A program made the translations under genes and the position numbers. From Microbacterium sp. K24 (lineage in GTDB: Bacteria; Actinomycetota; Actinomycetes; Actinomycetales; Microbacteriaceae): a stretch of DNA of 64,000 bases. The number at the start of each line of letters is the position of its first letter. The stretch's first letter is position 1. The DNA is taken from positions 53,958 through 117,957 of the forward strand of contig NZ_SSDJ01000086.1 of NCBI RefSeq assembly GCF_004794465.1, written 5' to 3'. The notes under the pieces were generated by a model. That model did no database searches. It saw only the letters and a list, made by a program, of their open reading frames with translations, and was not told the DNA's origin. Below are positions 26,470-35,473 of this stretch, piece by piece.

Positions 26470-29400
26470 CGGGCTCCGGGAAGATCGCCGTGAACAGCTG
26501 CCCGACCCACTCGAGCAGCTGTGCGTCGGGCAGGGGCTCGAGGCCGACCCCCACGTCAGCCGCCACCATCGGCATCGGCACGACGAGCGCCTCTCCCCCG
26601 GCGACGAGCTTCGCCTTCGGATAGAGCCGCTGCAGCCGCACCTTGATCGAGTCCTCGAGGCGCGCGGGCGCGATGCGCAGGTTCGAGCCCATCACCACGA
26701 CATCCGTGAGCCCCGCGCGCGCGGCACGACGGCGCAGGCGGGAGATCGCGAGCAACCCCTCGACCTCTTCCGGCGGCGTGCCGTACCGGTCGACGAGCTC
26801 TTCGATGACCTGATCGATCGCCTCATCCTTCGCCGTGGCCGCGGACGCCGCCGACAGCTTCTGGTACGCCTCGAGACGCAGCCGCTCGCTGTCGATGTAG
26901 TACTCGGGGATGCGCGCGTCGAGCGGCAGCTCCAGACGCAGCTCCTGCCCGCTCTCGACCTCGTCGCCGCGGAACGTCGCCACGGCTTCGCCGATCATGC
27001 GCAGATACAGGTCGAAGCCGACACCGGCGATGTGCCCGGCCTGCTCGGCGCCCAGCATGTTCCCGGCGCCGCGCAGCTCGAGGTCCTTCAGCGCCACCTG
27101 CATGCCCGACCCGAGGTCGTTGTTCACCGCGATGGTCTGCAGGCGGTCGGCGGCCGTCTCGGAGAGAGGCTTCATCTCGTCGTAGAGGAAGTACGCGTAC
27201 GCCCGCTCGCGCCCGCGGCCGACGCGGCCGCGCAGCTGGTGCAGCTGGCTGAGGCCGTACTTGTCGGCGCGGTCGATGATGATCGTGTTCGCGTTGGAGA
27301 TGTCGAGGCCGGTCTCGATGATGGTCGTCGAGACGAGCACGTCGAACTTGCGCTCCCAGAAGTCGTCGACGACCTGCTCGAGCTGGTGCTCGCCCATCTG
27401 TCCGTGGGCGACGGCGATGCGCGCCTCGGGAACGAGTTCGGCGAGCTGTGCGGCGACCCGCTGGATCGACTGCACCCGGTTGTGCACGAAGAACACCTGA
27501 CCCTCGCGCAGGATCTCGCGTCGGATCGCCGCCGCCATCTGCTTGTCGCTGCGGGGTCCGACGAACGAGAGGATCGGATGCCGGTCCTCCGGCGGGGTCG
27601 CGAGCGTCGACATCTCGCGGATGCCGGTCACCGCCATCTCGAGCGTGCGAGGGATCGGCGTCGCACTCATCGCGAGGATGTCGACGTTCATCTTCAGCTT
27701 CTTGAGCGTGTCCTTGTGCTCGACGCCGAACCGCTGCTCCTCGTCGATGATCATCAGGCCGAGGTCCTTGAACATGATGCCCTCGGTGAGGATGCGGTGC
27801 GTGCCGATGACCATGTCGACGGAGCCCTCGAGCAGCCCCTGCAGCGTGAGACGCACCTCTTTGTCGGTCTGGAAGCGCGACAGCGCCCGCACCTTCACCG
27901 GGAATCCGGCGAATCGCTCGGTGAAGGTCTCCATGTGCTGCTTCACGAGCAGAGTCGTCGGCACCAGCATCGCGACCTGCTTGCCGTCTTGGATCGCCTT
28001 GAACGCGGCCCGCACGGCGACCTCGGTCTTGCCGAAGCCCACGTCGCCCGAGAGCAGGCGGTCCATCGGGATCGGCCGCTCCATGTCGGCCTTGATCTCG
28101 TCGATGGTCTGCAGCTGGTCGGGGGTCTCGGCGAACGGGAACGCCTCTTCGAGCTCGCGCTGCCAGGGGGTGTCGGGCCCGAAGGCGTGCCCCTTCGCGC
28201 TCATCCGCGCCGAGTACAGCTTGACGAGCTCGACGGCGATGTCGCGCACGGCCTTGCGGGCCTTGCCCTTCGCCTGCGACCAATCGCTGCCGCCCATCTT
28301 GGAGAGCGTGGGAGCCTCGCCGCCGACGTACTTCGACAGCAGATCGAGCTGGTCCGTCGGCACGTACAGCTTGTCGCCGGGGTACCCGCGCTTGGACGGC
28401 GCGTACTCCAGCACGAGGTAGTCGCGGACCGACTTCGTCGCATTGCGGCCACCGGTCGACACCTCGCGCTTGGTCATCTCGACGAAACGGCCGATGCCGT
28501 GCGTGGCATGCACCACGTGGTCGCCGGGCTTGAGCTGCAGCGGGTCGACGACGTTCTTGCGTCGCGATGCGAGCTTCTTGACCACCCGCTGGTCGCCGCC
28601 GATCGTGCGACCGTAGAACTCGTTGTCGGTGAGGACGGCGAGCTTCGCCTCGACGATCTGGAACCCGGCCTCGACCGATCCGGTGACGAGGGTCGCGACA
28701 CCGGCATCCGGGGCATCGGGCAGCGATTCGACGATGCGGGCGGCGATGCCGCGATCCGCGAGCACGTCGCGCGCCCGGTCGACGAGTCCGCTGCCGGCGG
28801 AGATGACGACGACGCGCCACCCCTCGGCGACCTTCGCATCGACGAACGAGATCGCGCCGTCGACGTTGCCGTGGAACGACGGGATGACGGTGGCGTCGAG
28901 GTTCGTCGCCTCGGCATCGCCCTCGCCGAGTCCGGCGCCGAACGGGCTCAGCCGCCACCAGACGCCCCCTCGGTCGCGCACGACCTCGCGCAGCTGAGCG
29001 ATAGTGCGGAAGTCGCCGGCACCCAGATCGATCGGCGCCGAGGCTCCCGACGTGGCCGCACTCCACGCAGCGTCGAGGAACTCGCGGTTCGTCTCCCCGA
29101 GGGTGATGGCGCGCGCGGTCGAGCGCTCGGGGTCGACGACGGCGGTCGCACTGCCGGCGGGCAGGTACTCGGCGAGCGACTTGAGCGGTCCCGACACCGC
29201 CGGCAGCAGCGATTCCATGCCCTCGACCGGGATGCCCTCGGCCATCTTCTCGAGCATCCCCGCGATCGCCGGGAAGCCGCTGACGAGGGCGCGGGCGCGT
29301 TCCCGCACGTCCGGTGTGAGCAGCAGCTCTCTGCTCGGCGGCAGGTCGACGCCCGGAACGTCGCCCGGCAGCGAGCGCTGATCGGCGACCGAGAAGGCGC

Positions 29401-30031
29401 GGATCTGGTCGATCTCGTCGCCGAAGAACTCGACGCGGTACGGGTGCTCGGACGTCGGCGGGAAGACGTCGAGGATGCCGCCGCGCACGGCGAACTCGCC
29501 GCGACGCGAGACCATGTCGACGCGCGAGTAGGCGCGTTCGACCAGCTGCTCGGCGACGTGGTCGAGCTCGTTGCCCCGGCTGCCGGTGACGAGTTCGAGC
29601 GGTGCGATCTCGCCGAGGTTGCCGGCGATCGGCTGCAGCGCCGCGCGCACCGAGGCGACGACGACGAGCGGATGGTCGCCGGACCAGTCCGCGATGCGGC
29701 GCAGCGTCTGCAGACGCTGACCGACGGTGTCGGGGCTCGGGCTCAGCCGCTCGTGCGGAAGCGTCTCCCACGCGGGGAACGTAAGGATCTCGGCGGTCGG
29801 GAGGTAGGCCGCGAGCGCGAGAGCGAGGCTCTCCGCCCGGCGCCCGGTCGGAGCGACGGCCAGCAGCGCCGACGGATGCCCCGCGGCGGTGCGCTTCTCC
29901 AGCAGGCCGGCCAGGACCGGCGCATCGAGCCCGTCGACCAGCCCGAGGTCGGCGTCGGTATGCGCCCAGCCGAGGGCGTCACGGTACAGAGACGCCTCTT
30001 CCAAGGCGCGCAGAATCCCCGGAACAGTCAC
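26450..30031 (-). CDS. mfd: Transcription-repair coupling factor
   Basis: 1193 residues, full length. N-terminal UvrB-homology region (about 1-350). RNA-polymerase interaction domain follows the D-linker (KPGDHVVHATHGIGRFVEM around residue 500-520). Helicase part: Walker A GDVGFGKTE near residue 660, DEEQRFGVEHKDTLKKL near 764 (DEEQ box), motif III SATPIPRTLEM, motif VI QLRGRVGRGRERAYA. The TRCF C-terminal domain ends the protein. Mfd removes stalled RNA polymerase at DNA lesions and brings in UvrA. It stands alone here with a repeat-rich 194-bp spacer upstream. Confidence 0.97.
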   Translation of the reverse strand: MTVPGILRALEEASLYRDALGWAHTDADLGLVDGLDAPVLAGLLEKRTAAGHPSALLAVAPTGRRAESLALALAAYLPTAEILTFPAWETLPHERLSPSPDTVGQRLQTLRRIADWSGDHPLVVVASVRAALQPIAGNLGEIAPLELVTGSRGNELDHVAEQLVERAYSRVDMVSRRGEFAVRGGILDVFPPTSEHPYRVEFFGDEIDQIRAFSVADQRSLPGDVPGVDLPPSRELLLTPDVRERARALVSGFPAIAGMLEKMAEGIPVEGMESLLPAVSGPLKSLAEYLPAGSATAVVDPERSTARAITLGETNREFLDAAWSAATSGASAPIDLGAGDFRTIAQLREVVRDRGGVWWRLSPFGAGLGEGDAEATNLDATVIPSFHGNVDGAISFVDAKVAEGWRVVVISAGSGLVDRARDVLADRGIAARIVESLPDAPDAGVATLVTGSVEAGFQIVEAKLAVLTDNEFYGRTIGGDQRVVKKLASRRKNVVDPLQLKPGDHVVHATHGIGRFVEMTKREVSTGGRNATKSVRDYLVLEYAPSKRGYPGDKLYVPTDQLDLLSKYVGGEAPTLSKMGGSDWSQAKGKARKAVRDIAVELVKLYSARMSAKGHAFGPDTPWQRELEEAFPFAETPDQLQTIDEIKADMERPIPMDRLLSGDVGFGKTEVAVRAAFKAIQDGKQVAMLVPTTLLVKQHMETFTERFAGFPVKVRALSRFQTDKEVRLTLQGLLEGSVDMVIGTHRILTEGIMFKDLGLMIIDEEQRFGVEHKDTLKKLKMNVDILAMSATPIPRTLEMAVTGIREMSTLATPPEDRHPILSFVGPRSDKQMAAAIRREILREGQVFFVHNRVQSIQRVAAQLAELVPEARIAVAHGQMGEHQLEQVVDDFWERKFDVLVSTTIIETGLDISNANTIIIDRADKYGLSQLHQLRGRVGRGRERAYAYFLYDEMKPLSETAADRLQTIAVNNDLGSGMQVALKDLELRGAGNMLGAEQAGHIAGVGFDLYLRMIGEAVATFRGDEVESGQELRLELPLDARIPEYYIDSERLRLEAYQKLSAASAATAKDEAIDQVIEELVDRYGTPPEEVEGLLAISRLRRRAARAGLTDVVVMGSNLRIAPARLEDSIKVRLQRLYPKAKLVAGGEALVVPMPMVAADVGVGLEPLPDAQLLEWVGQLFTAIFPEPVKTEQA

Positions 30032-30090
30032 CGGACAAGACTAGTCGCGCCCACCGACACCGCGGCGCGGCATCCTTCCGGTTCCCTCCT

Positions 30091-30212
30091 CGCCGAGCGG
30101 CCCCTCTCTGCGCGAACCACCCCGTTCAAACCGCTCACAGCGGGGCCGCTCGAACGCAACGGGGCCGCTCGGCGCTCATTAGCTCGCACGCAAGGGGGCC
30201 GCTCGGCGCTCA
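30091..30212. repeat. Cluster of GGGGCCGCTCGGCG repeats
   Basis: In the spacer between mfd and the GNAT gene there are one inverted copy (CGCCGAGCGGCCCC, 30091-30104), one short direct copy (GGGGCCGCTCG, 30142-30152) and two 18-bp identical direct copies of GGGGCCGCTCGGCGCTCA (30161-30178, 30195-30212), the last two followed by TTAG and GTAG. A related copy occurs at 52984. Not a CRISPR: spacing is irregular and units are short. Confidence 0.7.
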
Positions 30213-30225
30213 GTAGAGTGTCGGG

Positions 30226-30789
30226 ATGGAAACGGTCACCCTCACCACCGAACGACTCGTGCTGCGGGCACCGCGCGAGGCCGACATCGAGGCGATCGAG
30301 GCCGCATGCCAGGATCCGGAGATCCCGCGCTGGACGACCGTGCCGAGCCCGTACACGCGCGAGAACGCTGTCGACTTCGTGAAGCTCGTGGCGGGATGGT
30401 GGGCCGACGGCAAGGAGACGGTGTGGGCCGTCTTCGTCGACGATCGACTGTCCGGCATGATCGGACTGCACGACATCGAGCAGCATCACACGGGCGGGCA
30501 CGCCGAGATCGGCTTCTGGATGACGGCGGAAGCGCGGGGCCATGGATACCTGGCCGAGGCGGCCCGCGCGGTGATCGATTGGGGGTTCTCCGAGCTCGGT
30601 CTCGTGAGGATCGCCTGGCGGGCCGTCGCGGGCAACGTCGCGTCCGCGAGCGCCGCCCTCGCCCTCGGCTTCCGCTACGAGGGAATGCAGCGCCAGGCGC
30701 TCACCGGTCCGCGCGGGCGCGACGACGGATGGTTCGCCGGGCTGCTGGTGGACGATGACCGCACGCCGGTCGAGTGGCCGGTGCTCTGA
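30226..30789 (+). CDS. GNAT-family N-acetyltransferase (RimJ/RimL type)
   Basis: 187 residues. Begins TLTTERLVLRAPREADIEAIEAACQDPEI, the RimJ/RimL acetyltransferase opening. The acetyl-CoA site is in FWMTAEARGHGYLAEAARAVIDWGFSELGL (Q/RxxGxG/A-like RGHGYL), and NVASASAALALGFRYEGMQR is the conserved C-terminal helix and strand. It acetylates an amino group of a protein or small molecule; target unknown. The ATG 30226 stands 13 bp after the last repeat copy; a ribosome site is weak (TCGGG). It is not clearly in an operon. Confidence 0.88.
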   Translation: METVTLTTERLVLRAPREADIEAIEAACQDPEIPRWTTVPSPYTRENAVDFVKLVAGWWADGKETVWAVFVDDRLSGMIGLHDIEQHHTGGHAEIGFWMTAEARGHGYLAEAARAVIDWGFSELGLVRIAWRAVAGNVASASAALALGFRYEGMQRQALTGPRGRDDGWFAGLLVDDDRTPVEWPVL

Positions 30790-30843
30790 GGCGGGTCGCC
30801 GCCGACACGTGACAGTGTCGGATGCCGGTGGCAGGATGACACC

Positions 30844-31707
30844 ATGCCTGAGATGCCGGAGGTTCAAGGGCTCACCGCGTTCCTCGGCGGGCGAGCTGTC
30901 GGCCGCACGATCACGCGCGCGACCGTTGCCGCGATCGCCGCGCTGAAGACGTACGACCCGCCGATCTCCGCCCTCCAGGGCGCCGAGATCACGGCATCCG
31001 CGCGACTCGGCAAGTTCGTGGTGCTGTCCTGCGGTGACGACCTGCACCTCGTGTTCCACCTGGCGAAGGCCGGCTGGCTGCGCTGGTACGAAGCGCTTCC
31101 GACCACCCTCATCCGGCCGGGAAAGTCGCCGATCGCCCTGCGCATCGCGCTCGACGACGGCAGCGGGTTCGACCTGACCGAGGCCGGGACGAAGAAGTCG
31201 CTCGCGGTGTACGTCGTCCGCGACGTGCAGGAGGTGCCCGGCATCGCCCGCCTCGGTCCCGACCCGCTCGATGCCGACTTCACCCGCGCCGCGTTCGCGG
31301 CGCTCCTCGACGACCGACGGATGCAGATCAAGGGGCTGCTGCGCGATCAGGCGGTGATCGCGGGAATCGGCAACGCCTACTCCGACGAGATCCTGCATGC
31401 CGCGAAGATGTCGCCGTATGCCATCGCCGGCAAGCTCGACGACGCCGAGATCGATCGGCTGTTCGCGGCGATGCAGCAGACCCTGACCGAGGCCGTCGCC
31501 GAGGCGTCGGGCAAGCCTCCTGCCGACCTCAAAGACGCCAAGCGCCGCGGTATGCAGGTGCACGCCCGCCGCGGCGAGACCTGCCCGGTCTGCGGCGACA
31601 CCGTGCGCAGCGTCTTCTTCGCCGACCGGTCCCTCGAGTACTGCCCGACGTGCCAGACGGGCGGCAAGATCCTCGCCGATCGCCGCCTCTCCCGCCTGCT
31701 GAAATGA
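30844..31707 (+). CDS. Fpg/Nei-family DNA glycosylase/AP lyase
   Basis: 287 residues. The N-terminus MPEMPEVQ gives the family's catalytic Pro2-Glu3 after Met removal. The H2TH region is RRMQIKGLLRDQAVIAGIGNAYSDEILHAA, where GIGNxYxDE is diagnostic. The C-terminal zinc finger has CPVC (near 247) and YCPTCQTGGK (near 262), ending with the conserved zinc-finger arginine region. The family removes oxidised bases. Sequence divergence (for example the missing void-filling residues that cannot be checked here) places it in the actinobacterial Fpg-like group and not as canonical MutM. It is upstream of the riboswitch and separate from it. Confidence 0.88.
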   Translation: MPEMPEVQGLTAFLGGRAVGRTITRATVAAIAALKTYDPPISALQGAEITASARLGKFVVLSCGDDLHLVFHLAKAGWLRWYEALPTTLIRPGKSPIALRIALDDGSGFDLTEAGTKKSLAVYVVRDVQEVPGIARLGPDPLDADFTRAAFAALLDDRRMQIKGLLRDQAVIAGIGNAYSDEILHAAKMSPYAIAGKLDDAEIDRLFAAMQQTLTEAVAEASGKPPADLKDAKRRGMQVHARRGETCPVCGDTVRSVFFADRSLEYCPTCQTGGKILADRRLSRLLK

Positions 31708-31778
31708 CGGGTCGTCGCCGCGATGATGACGCGGAATGAAATGTCCTCGGCCGCGTTGAGTACACTCAGAGCATTGAA

Positions 31779-31920
31779 CGTGCTCCGGGGTCGGTGAGAA
31801 TCCGAACCGGCGGTGACAGTCCGCGAGCGTCTCGGTCCAGCCGAGATGCCGATCCGGTGGAATTCCGGGACCGACGGTGATGTGAGGGCAACCTCGCTAG
31901 TCCGGAAGGGAGGCAGCACG
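31779..31920 (+). promoter_or_regulatory. FMN riboswitch (RFN element)
   Basis: The RFN core is complete. P1 is CGTGC (31779-31783) with GCACG (31916-31920). Conserved parts in order are CTCCGGGGTCGGTG, GAATCCGAACCGGCGGTGACAGTCCGCGA, the variable arm with GCCGAT, CCGGTGGAATTCCGGGACCGACGGTGA and AGTCCGGAAGGGAGGCAGCACG read as separate blocks. FMN binding should turn down the downstream operon. The 75 nt to the ribD start hold CCCTCTCC, which can pair with the AGGAGG ribosome site, so translational control is likely (inference). Confidence 0.97.
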
Positions 31921-31994
31921 GGGCGACGCTGTGCGTGCCTTCTGTCTCCCTCTCCGATCAGGAGAAGCTCCGGAGCCTCACAGGAGGACGACGG

Positions 31995-33053
31995 ATGGCA
32001 GTGAACGAGGCGGAGCGCGAGGCGATGAGCCGCGCGCTCGAGCTCGCCGCCCGAGGCCCGCGTGGAGTGAATCCGCAGGTCGGCGCCGTCATCCTCTCCC
32101 CCGACGGAGAAGTGCTCGCCGAGGGCTGGCACCACGGGGCCGGCACCCCGCACGCCGAGGTCGACGCGCTGTCGAAGCTCGCGCCCGGCGCCGCGAAGGG
32201 CGCCACCGCCGTCGTGACCCTCGAGCCCTGCAACCACACCGGACGCACCGGTCCCTGCGCCGTCGCCCTCATCGACGCCGGGATCGCGAGGGTCGTCTAC
32301 GCGCTCGACGACCCGGGCGTCGTCTCGGGCGGCGGAGCGGAGCGACTGCGCGGCGCCGGAGTGAGCGTCGAGGCCGGAGAACAAGCGGATGCCGCGCACG
32401 CGCTGATCGAGGGCTGGCTCACCGCGCAGCGTCTCGGACGCCCCCACATCACCGTGAAGTGGGCGCAGAGCCTCGACGGTCGTGCCGCTGCCGCCGACGG
32501 TTCGAGCCAGTGGATCACCGGCCCGGCCGCTCGCGCCGACGTGCACCGTCGCCGCGCCGAAGCCGACGCCATCGCGGTCGGCACCGGCACCGTGCTCGCC
32601 GACGACCCGGCGCTCACCGCGCGCGCCGGCGACGCGCTGCTGCCGCACCAGCCGGTGCCGGTCATCATCGGATCGCGATCCACGCCGGCGGATGCTGCCG
32701 TGCACCGGCATCCGCACACTCCCCTCTTCTACGACACGCACGACCTGCGCGCCGCCATCGCCGATCTGCACGAGCGCGGCATCCAGAGCGTCTTCGTCGA
32801 GGGCGGGCCGACGTTGGCGAGCGCCTTCATCGCGGCAGGACTCGCCGACCGGGTTCTCTCCTACATCGCCCCCGTGCTGCTGGGCGGCGATCGCCTCGCC
32901 CTGACCGACATCGGCGTCGGCTCGATCGGCGACGCCCTGCGCCTGACGGTGGACGAGTGGGTCCCGCTCGGCCCCGACCTGCTGGTGATCGCGCACCCCG
33001 CGAACGCCCCCCGCTCTCAGAATCCCCGCTCTCAGAATGAAGGAGCCGCCTGA
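31995..33053 (+). CDS. ribD: Bifunctional riboflavin deaminase/reductase
   Basis: 352 residues from ATG 31995 with AGGAGGAC 7 bp upstream. Deaminase domain 1-150: zinc ligands His53 in PHAEVDA with catalytic Glu55, Cys79 in LEPCNHTG and Cys88 in GPCAVA. Reductase domain about 155-345: ITVKWAQSLDGRAAAADGSSQWITG and FVEGGPTLASAFI. It turns the pyrimidine from GTP cyclohydrolase II into 5-amino-6-ribitylamino-uracil phosphate. It is the first gene after the FMN riboswitch; its TGATG stop overlaps the ribE start. The C-terminus carries a small duplicated block (RSQNPRSQN). Confidence 0.97.
   Translation: MAVNEAEREAMSRALELAARGPRGVNPQVGAVILSPDGEVLAEGWHHGAGTPHAEVDALSKLAPGAAKGATAVVTLEPCNHTGRTGPCAVALIDAGIARVVYALDDPGVVSGGGAERLRGAGVSVEAGEQADAAHALIEGWLTAQRLGRPHITVKWAQSLDGRAAAADGSSQWITGPAARADVHRRRAEADAIAVGTGTVLADDPALTARAGDALLPHQPVPVIIGSRSTPADAAVHRHPHTPLFYDTHDLRAAIADLHERGIQSVFVEGGPTLASAFIAAGLADRVLSYIAPVLLGGDRLALTDIGVGSIGDALRLTVDEWVPLGPDLLVIAHPANAPRSQNPRSQNEGAA
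33011..33038 (+). repeat. 15-bp tandem duplication inside the ribD 3' end
   Basis: CCGCTCTCAGAAT occurs at 33011-33023 and again at 33026-33038, unit 15 bp. It is in frame and encodes the RSQNP repeat in the RibD tail, outside the catalytic domain. It looks like a recent slippage or duplication. Confidence 0.75.
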
Positions 33054-33694
33054 TGTTCACCGGAATCATCGAGGAGATCGGCGAGATCACCGCCATCACG
33101 CCCGCCGGCGACGGCTGGCGACTGACGGTGCGCGCCCCGAAGGCCGCCGCGGATGCCGTGCACGGCGAGTCCATCGCGGTGTCGGGCGTCTGCCTCACCG
33201 TCGTGGGATCGACCGCCGACACGTTCGACACCGACGTGATGAAGCAGACCCTCGACGTCGCCGCGATCGGCAGCGCCACCGTGGGCACACGCGTGAACAT
33301 CGAGAAGGCGATGCCGGTCGGCGCCCGCCTCGGCGGACACATCGTCCAGGGTCATGTCGACGGCGTCGGCGAGATCCTGGAGGTTCGTCCCGGCGCCCAG
33401 TGGAGCGTGCTGCGCGTGAGCCTTCCCGCCGACCTCGCACCGCTCGTCGTCGACAAGGGCTCGATCTCGGTCGACGGCACGTCCCTCACCGTGAGCGCCG
33501 TCAGCCCTCCGGGCGAGGCCGTCGCGTGGTTCGAGATCTCGCTGATCCCGGAGACCCTCGTCGCCACCACCCTCGGCGCGCGCGTCGTCGGAGACCGCGT
33601 CAACCTGGAGACAGACATCCTCGCCCGCCACGTCGAGCGCCTGCTCGCGTTCCGGGCGGCCACCGCCGTCGCACCGGAAGGAGGCTCACGATGA
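33053..33694 (+). CDS. ribE: Riboflavin synthase, alpha chain
   Basis: 213 residues. Starts with the diagnostic MFTGIIEEIGEI. Two lumazine-binding domains: the first holds SIAVSGVCLTVV and GGHIVQGHVDG, the second SISVDGTSLTVSAV and a second GxxVN-like part (RVNLETDILARHVERLL). The trimeric enzyme dismutates two 6,7-dimethyl-8-ribityllumazine to riboflavin. ATG overlaps the ribD stop (TGATG), and the stop overlaps the ribBA start by ATGA. Confidence 0.97.
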   Translation: MFTGIIEEIGEITAITPAGDGWRLTVRAPKAAADAVHGESIAVSGVCLTVVGSTADTFDTDVMKQTLDVAAIGSATVGTRVNIEKAMPVGARLGGHIVQGHVDGVGEILEVRPGAQWSVLRVSLPADLAPLVVDKGSISVDGTSLTVSAVSPPGEAVAWFEISLIPETLVATTLGARVVGDRVNLETDILARHVERLLAFRAATAVAPEGGSR

Positions 33695-34959
33695 GCCTTT
33701 CCACCATCCCCGAGGCCCTCGACGCCCTGCGCGCCGGACGGCCCGTCCTCGTCGCGGACGACGAGAACCGCGAGAACGAGGGCGATGTGATCATCTCCGC
33801 GGAACTCGCCACCCCGGAATGGGTCGCCTGGACGGTGCGCTGGTCATCGGGCTTCATCTGCGCGCCGATGCCCGCCGACCTCGCCGACAGCCTGAACCTG
33901 CCGCCCATGGTCGCGGTGAGCGAAGACGCCCGCTCGACGGCGTACACCGTGAGCGTCGACGCGGCCGAAGGCGTCACCACCGGCATCAGCGCGCATGACC
34001 GCGCCCACACGCTCAACGTGCTCGCGAACCCGGCGTCGACCGCGACGAGCATCATCCGCCCGGGACACGTCCTCCCCCTCCGCGCCGTCGACGGGGGTGT
34101 GCGCGAGCGCAGCGGACACACCGAGGCCGCGGTCGAGCTGATGAAGCTCGCCGGTCTGCAGCCGGTCGGCGGCATCGCCGAGGTGGTCGCAGAGGACGGC
34201 AGCATGATGCGCCTGCCCGGCCTGATGGAGCTCGGCGCCCGCGACGGTGTTCCCGTGATCACGATCGAGCAGCTGATCGCGTACCTCAACGAGATCGACC
34301 CGCAGGGTTCGACGCCCAAGGCCGTCCGCGGCCGTCGCGTCAGTCTGCGCGCGGATGCCACGGTGCCCACCACGCACGGCACGTTCCGGTTCCTCGCCTA
34401 CAAGGACCGGGTCACCGGCACCGATCACATCGCGGTCGTCTCCGGCGAGCTCACCGACACCGCGCTCGTCCGGGTGCACTCGGAGTGCCTCACGGGCGAG
34501 GCGTTCGGATCGCTCAAGTGCGAGTGCGGTCCCCAGCTCGATGCGGCGCTCGACGCGATCGAGAAGGAGGGCGGCGTCGTCGTCTACATGCGCGGGCACG
34601 AAGGACGCGGGATCGGCCTCATCAACAAGCTGCGGGCCTACAGCCTGCAGGAGGAGGGTCTCGACACCGTCGACGCCAACCTCGCCCTCGGCCTGCCCGC
34701 CGACGCGCGCGAGTACGCCGCGGCGGCCGGCATCCTGAACGACCTCGGGGTCTCGAAGGTGCGCCTGCTGACCAACAACACCGACAAGGTGAAGCAGCTG
34801 CGCGAGCTGGGCCTCGACATCATCGAGCAGGTGCCGCTGATCGTCGGCGTCGGCCCGAACAACCACCAGTACCTGGAGACGAAGCGTGACCGCATGGGTC
34901 ACATCATCGGCGCGGAGGAGCTCGCAGAAGCCCTCGCCCACGGAGAGGACCACGAATGA
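33691..34959 (+). CDS. ribBA: Bifunctional 3,4-dihydroxy-2-butanone-4-phosphate synthase / GTP cyclohydrolase II
   Basis: 422 residues. Domain 1 (about 1-205) is DHBP synthase with DDENRENEGD (acidic metal loop), GVTTGISAHDR and GHTEAAVEL. Domain 2 (about 206-422) is GTP cyclohydrolase II with zinc cysteines in HSECLTGEAFGSLKCECG, YMRGHEGRGIGL and LLTNNTDKVKQLRELG. It makes the two committed precursors of riboflavin from ribulose-5-phosphate and GTP. GGAGG lies 9 bp before ATG 33691. Both neighbours overlap by ATGA. Confidence 0.97.
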   Translation: MSLSTIPEALDALRAGRPVLVADDENRENEGDVIISAELATPEWVAWTVRWSSGFICAPMPADLADSLNLPPMVAVSEDARSTAYTVSVDAAEGVTTGISAHDRAHTLNVLANPASTATSIIRPGHVLPLRAVDGGVRERSGHTEAAVELMKLAGLQPVGGIAEVVAEDGSMMRLPGLMELGARDGVPVITIEQLIAYLNEIDPQGSTPKAVRGRRVSLRADATVPTTHGTFRFLAYKDRVTGTDHIAVVSGELTDTALVRVHSECLTGEAFGSLKCECGPQLDAALDAIEKEGGVVVYMRGHEGRGIGLINKLRAYSLQEEGLDTVDANLALGLPADAREYAAAAGILNDLGVSKVRLLTNNTDKVKQLRELGLDIIEQVPLIVGVGPNNHQYLETKRDRMGHIIGAEELAEALAHGEDHE

Positions 34960-35429
34960 GCGGCGCAGGAGCACCGAAGACCGACAAGATCGACGGAAGC
35001 GGCCTGAAGGTCGTCGTCATCGCCGGCACCTGGCACGACACGATCTCGAACGGCCTGATCGCCGGCGCGGAACGCGTGCTGAACGAGGCCGACGCCGCCT
35101 ACCGCGTGGTGCGCGTGCCGGGTTCGTTCGAGCTCGCGATCGCCGCTCAGGCCGCGTTCGCGGGTGGAGCGGATGCCGTGGTCGCCCTCGGCGTCATCAT
35201 CCGCGGCGGCACCCCGCACTTCGAGTACGTGTCGGCGGCCACGACCGACGGCCTCACGCGGGTCTCGCTCGACGCCGGAAAGCCCGTCGGGTTCGGGGTG
35301 CTCACCCTCGACGACGAGAAGCAGGGCCTCGACCGCGCGGGTCTCGAAGGCTCCAAGGAGGACAAGGGCGCCGAAGCAGCGGATGCCGCGCTGCGCACCG
35401 CCCTGGTCGTACGGGAGCTCCGCGGCTGA
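34956..35429 (+). CDS. ribH: 6,7-dimethyl-8-ribityllumazine synthase
   Basis: 157 residues. The family pattern is present: GTWHDTISNGLIAGAERVL, VRVPGSFELAIAAQAAF, DAVVALGVIIRGGTPHFEYV with the conserved His in TPHFEYV, and VPVGFGVLT-like KPVGFGVLTLDDEKQGLDR. It joins DHBP and ribitylaminouracil; it works as an icosahedral or pentameric particle with riboflavin synthase. Last gene of the rib operon, followed by an unusual nested hairpin. Confidence 0.97.
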   Translation: MSGAGAPKTDKIDGSGLKVVVIAGTWHDTISNGLIAGAERVLNEADAAYRVVRVPGSFELAIAAQAAFAGGADAVVALGVIIRGGTPHFEYVSAATTDGLTRVSLDAGKPVGFGVLTLDDEKQGLDRAGLEGSKEDKGAEAADAALRTALVVRELRG

Positions 35430-35473
35430 CGTCGGCCTTCGCAGGTCGTCTGCGGCGACCGGCGCCGGTACAG

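Noticed and set aside
30091..30212. CRISPR array
   Set aside because: Units are 11-18 bp, spacing is uneven, one copy is inverted and no cas genes are near.
26324..30382. A 1352-codon open frame on the plus strand opposite mfd
   Set aside because: Mirror frame of mfd with Arg/His/Gly bias and no motif.
31779..35429. A new riboflavin-related system
   Set aside because: Gene order and riboswitch are the standard actinobacterial rib operon.
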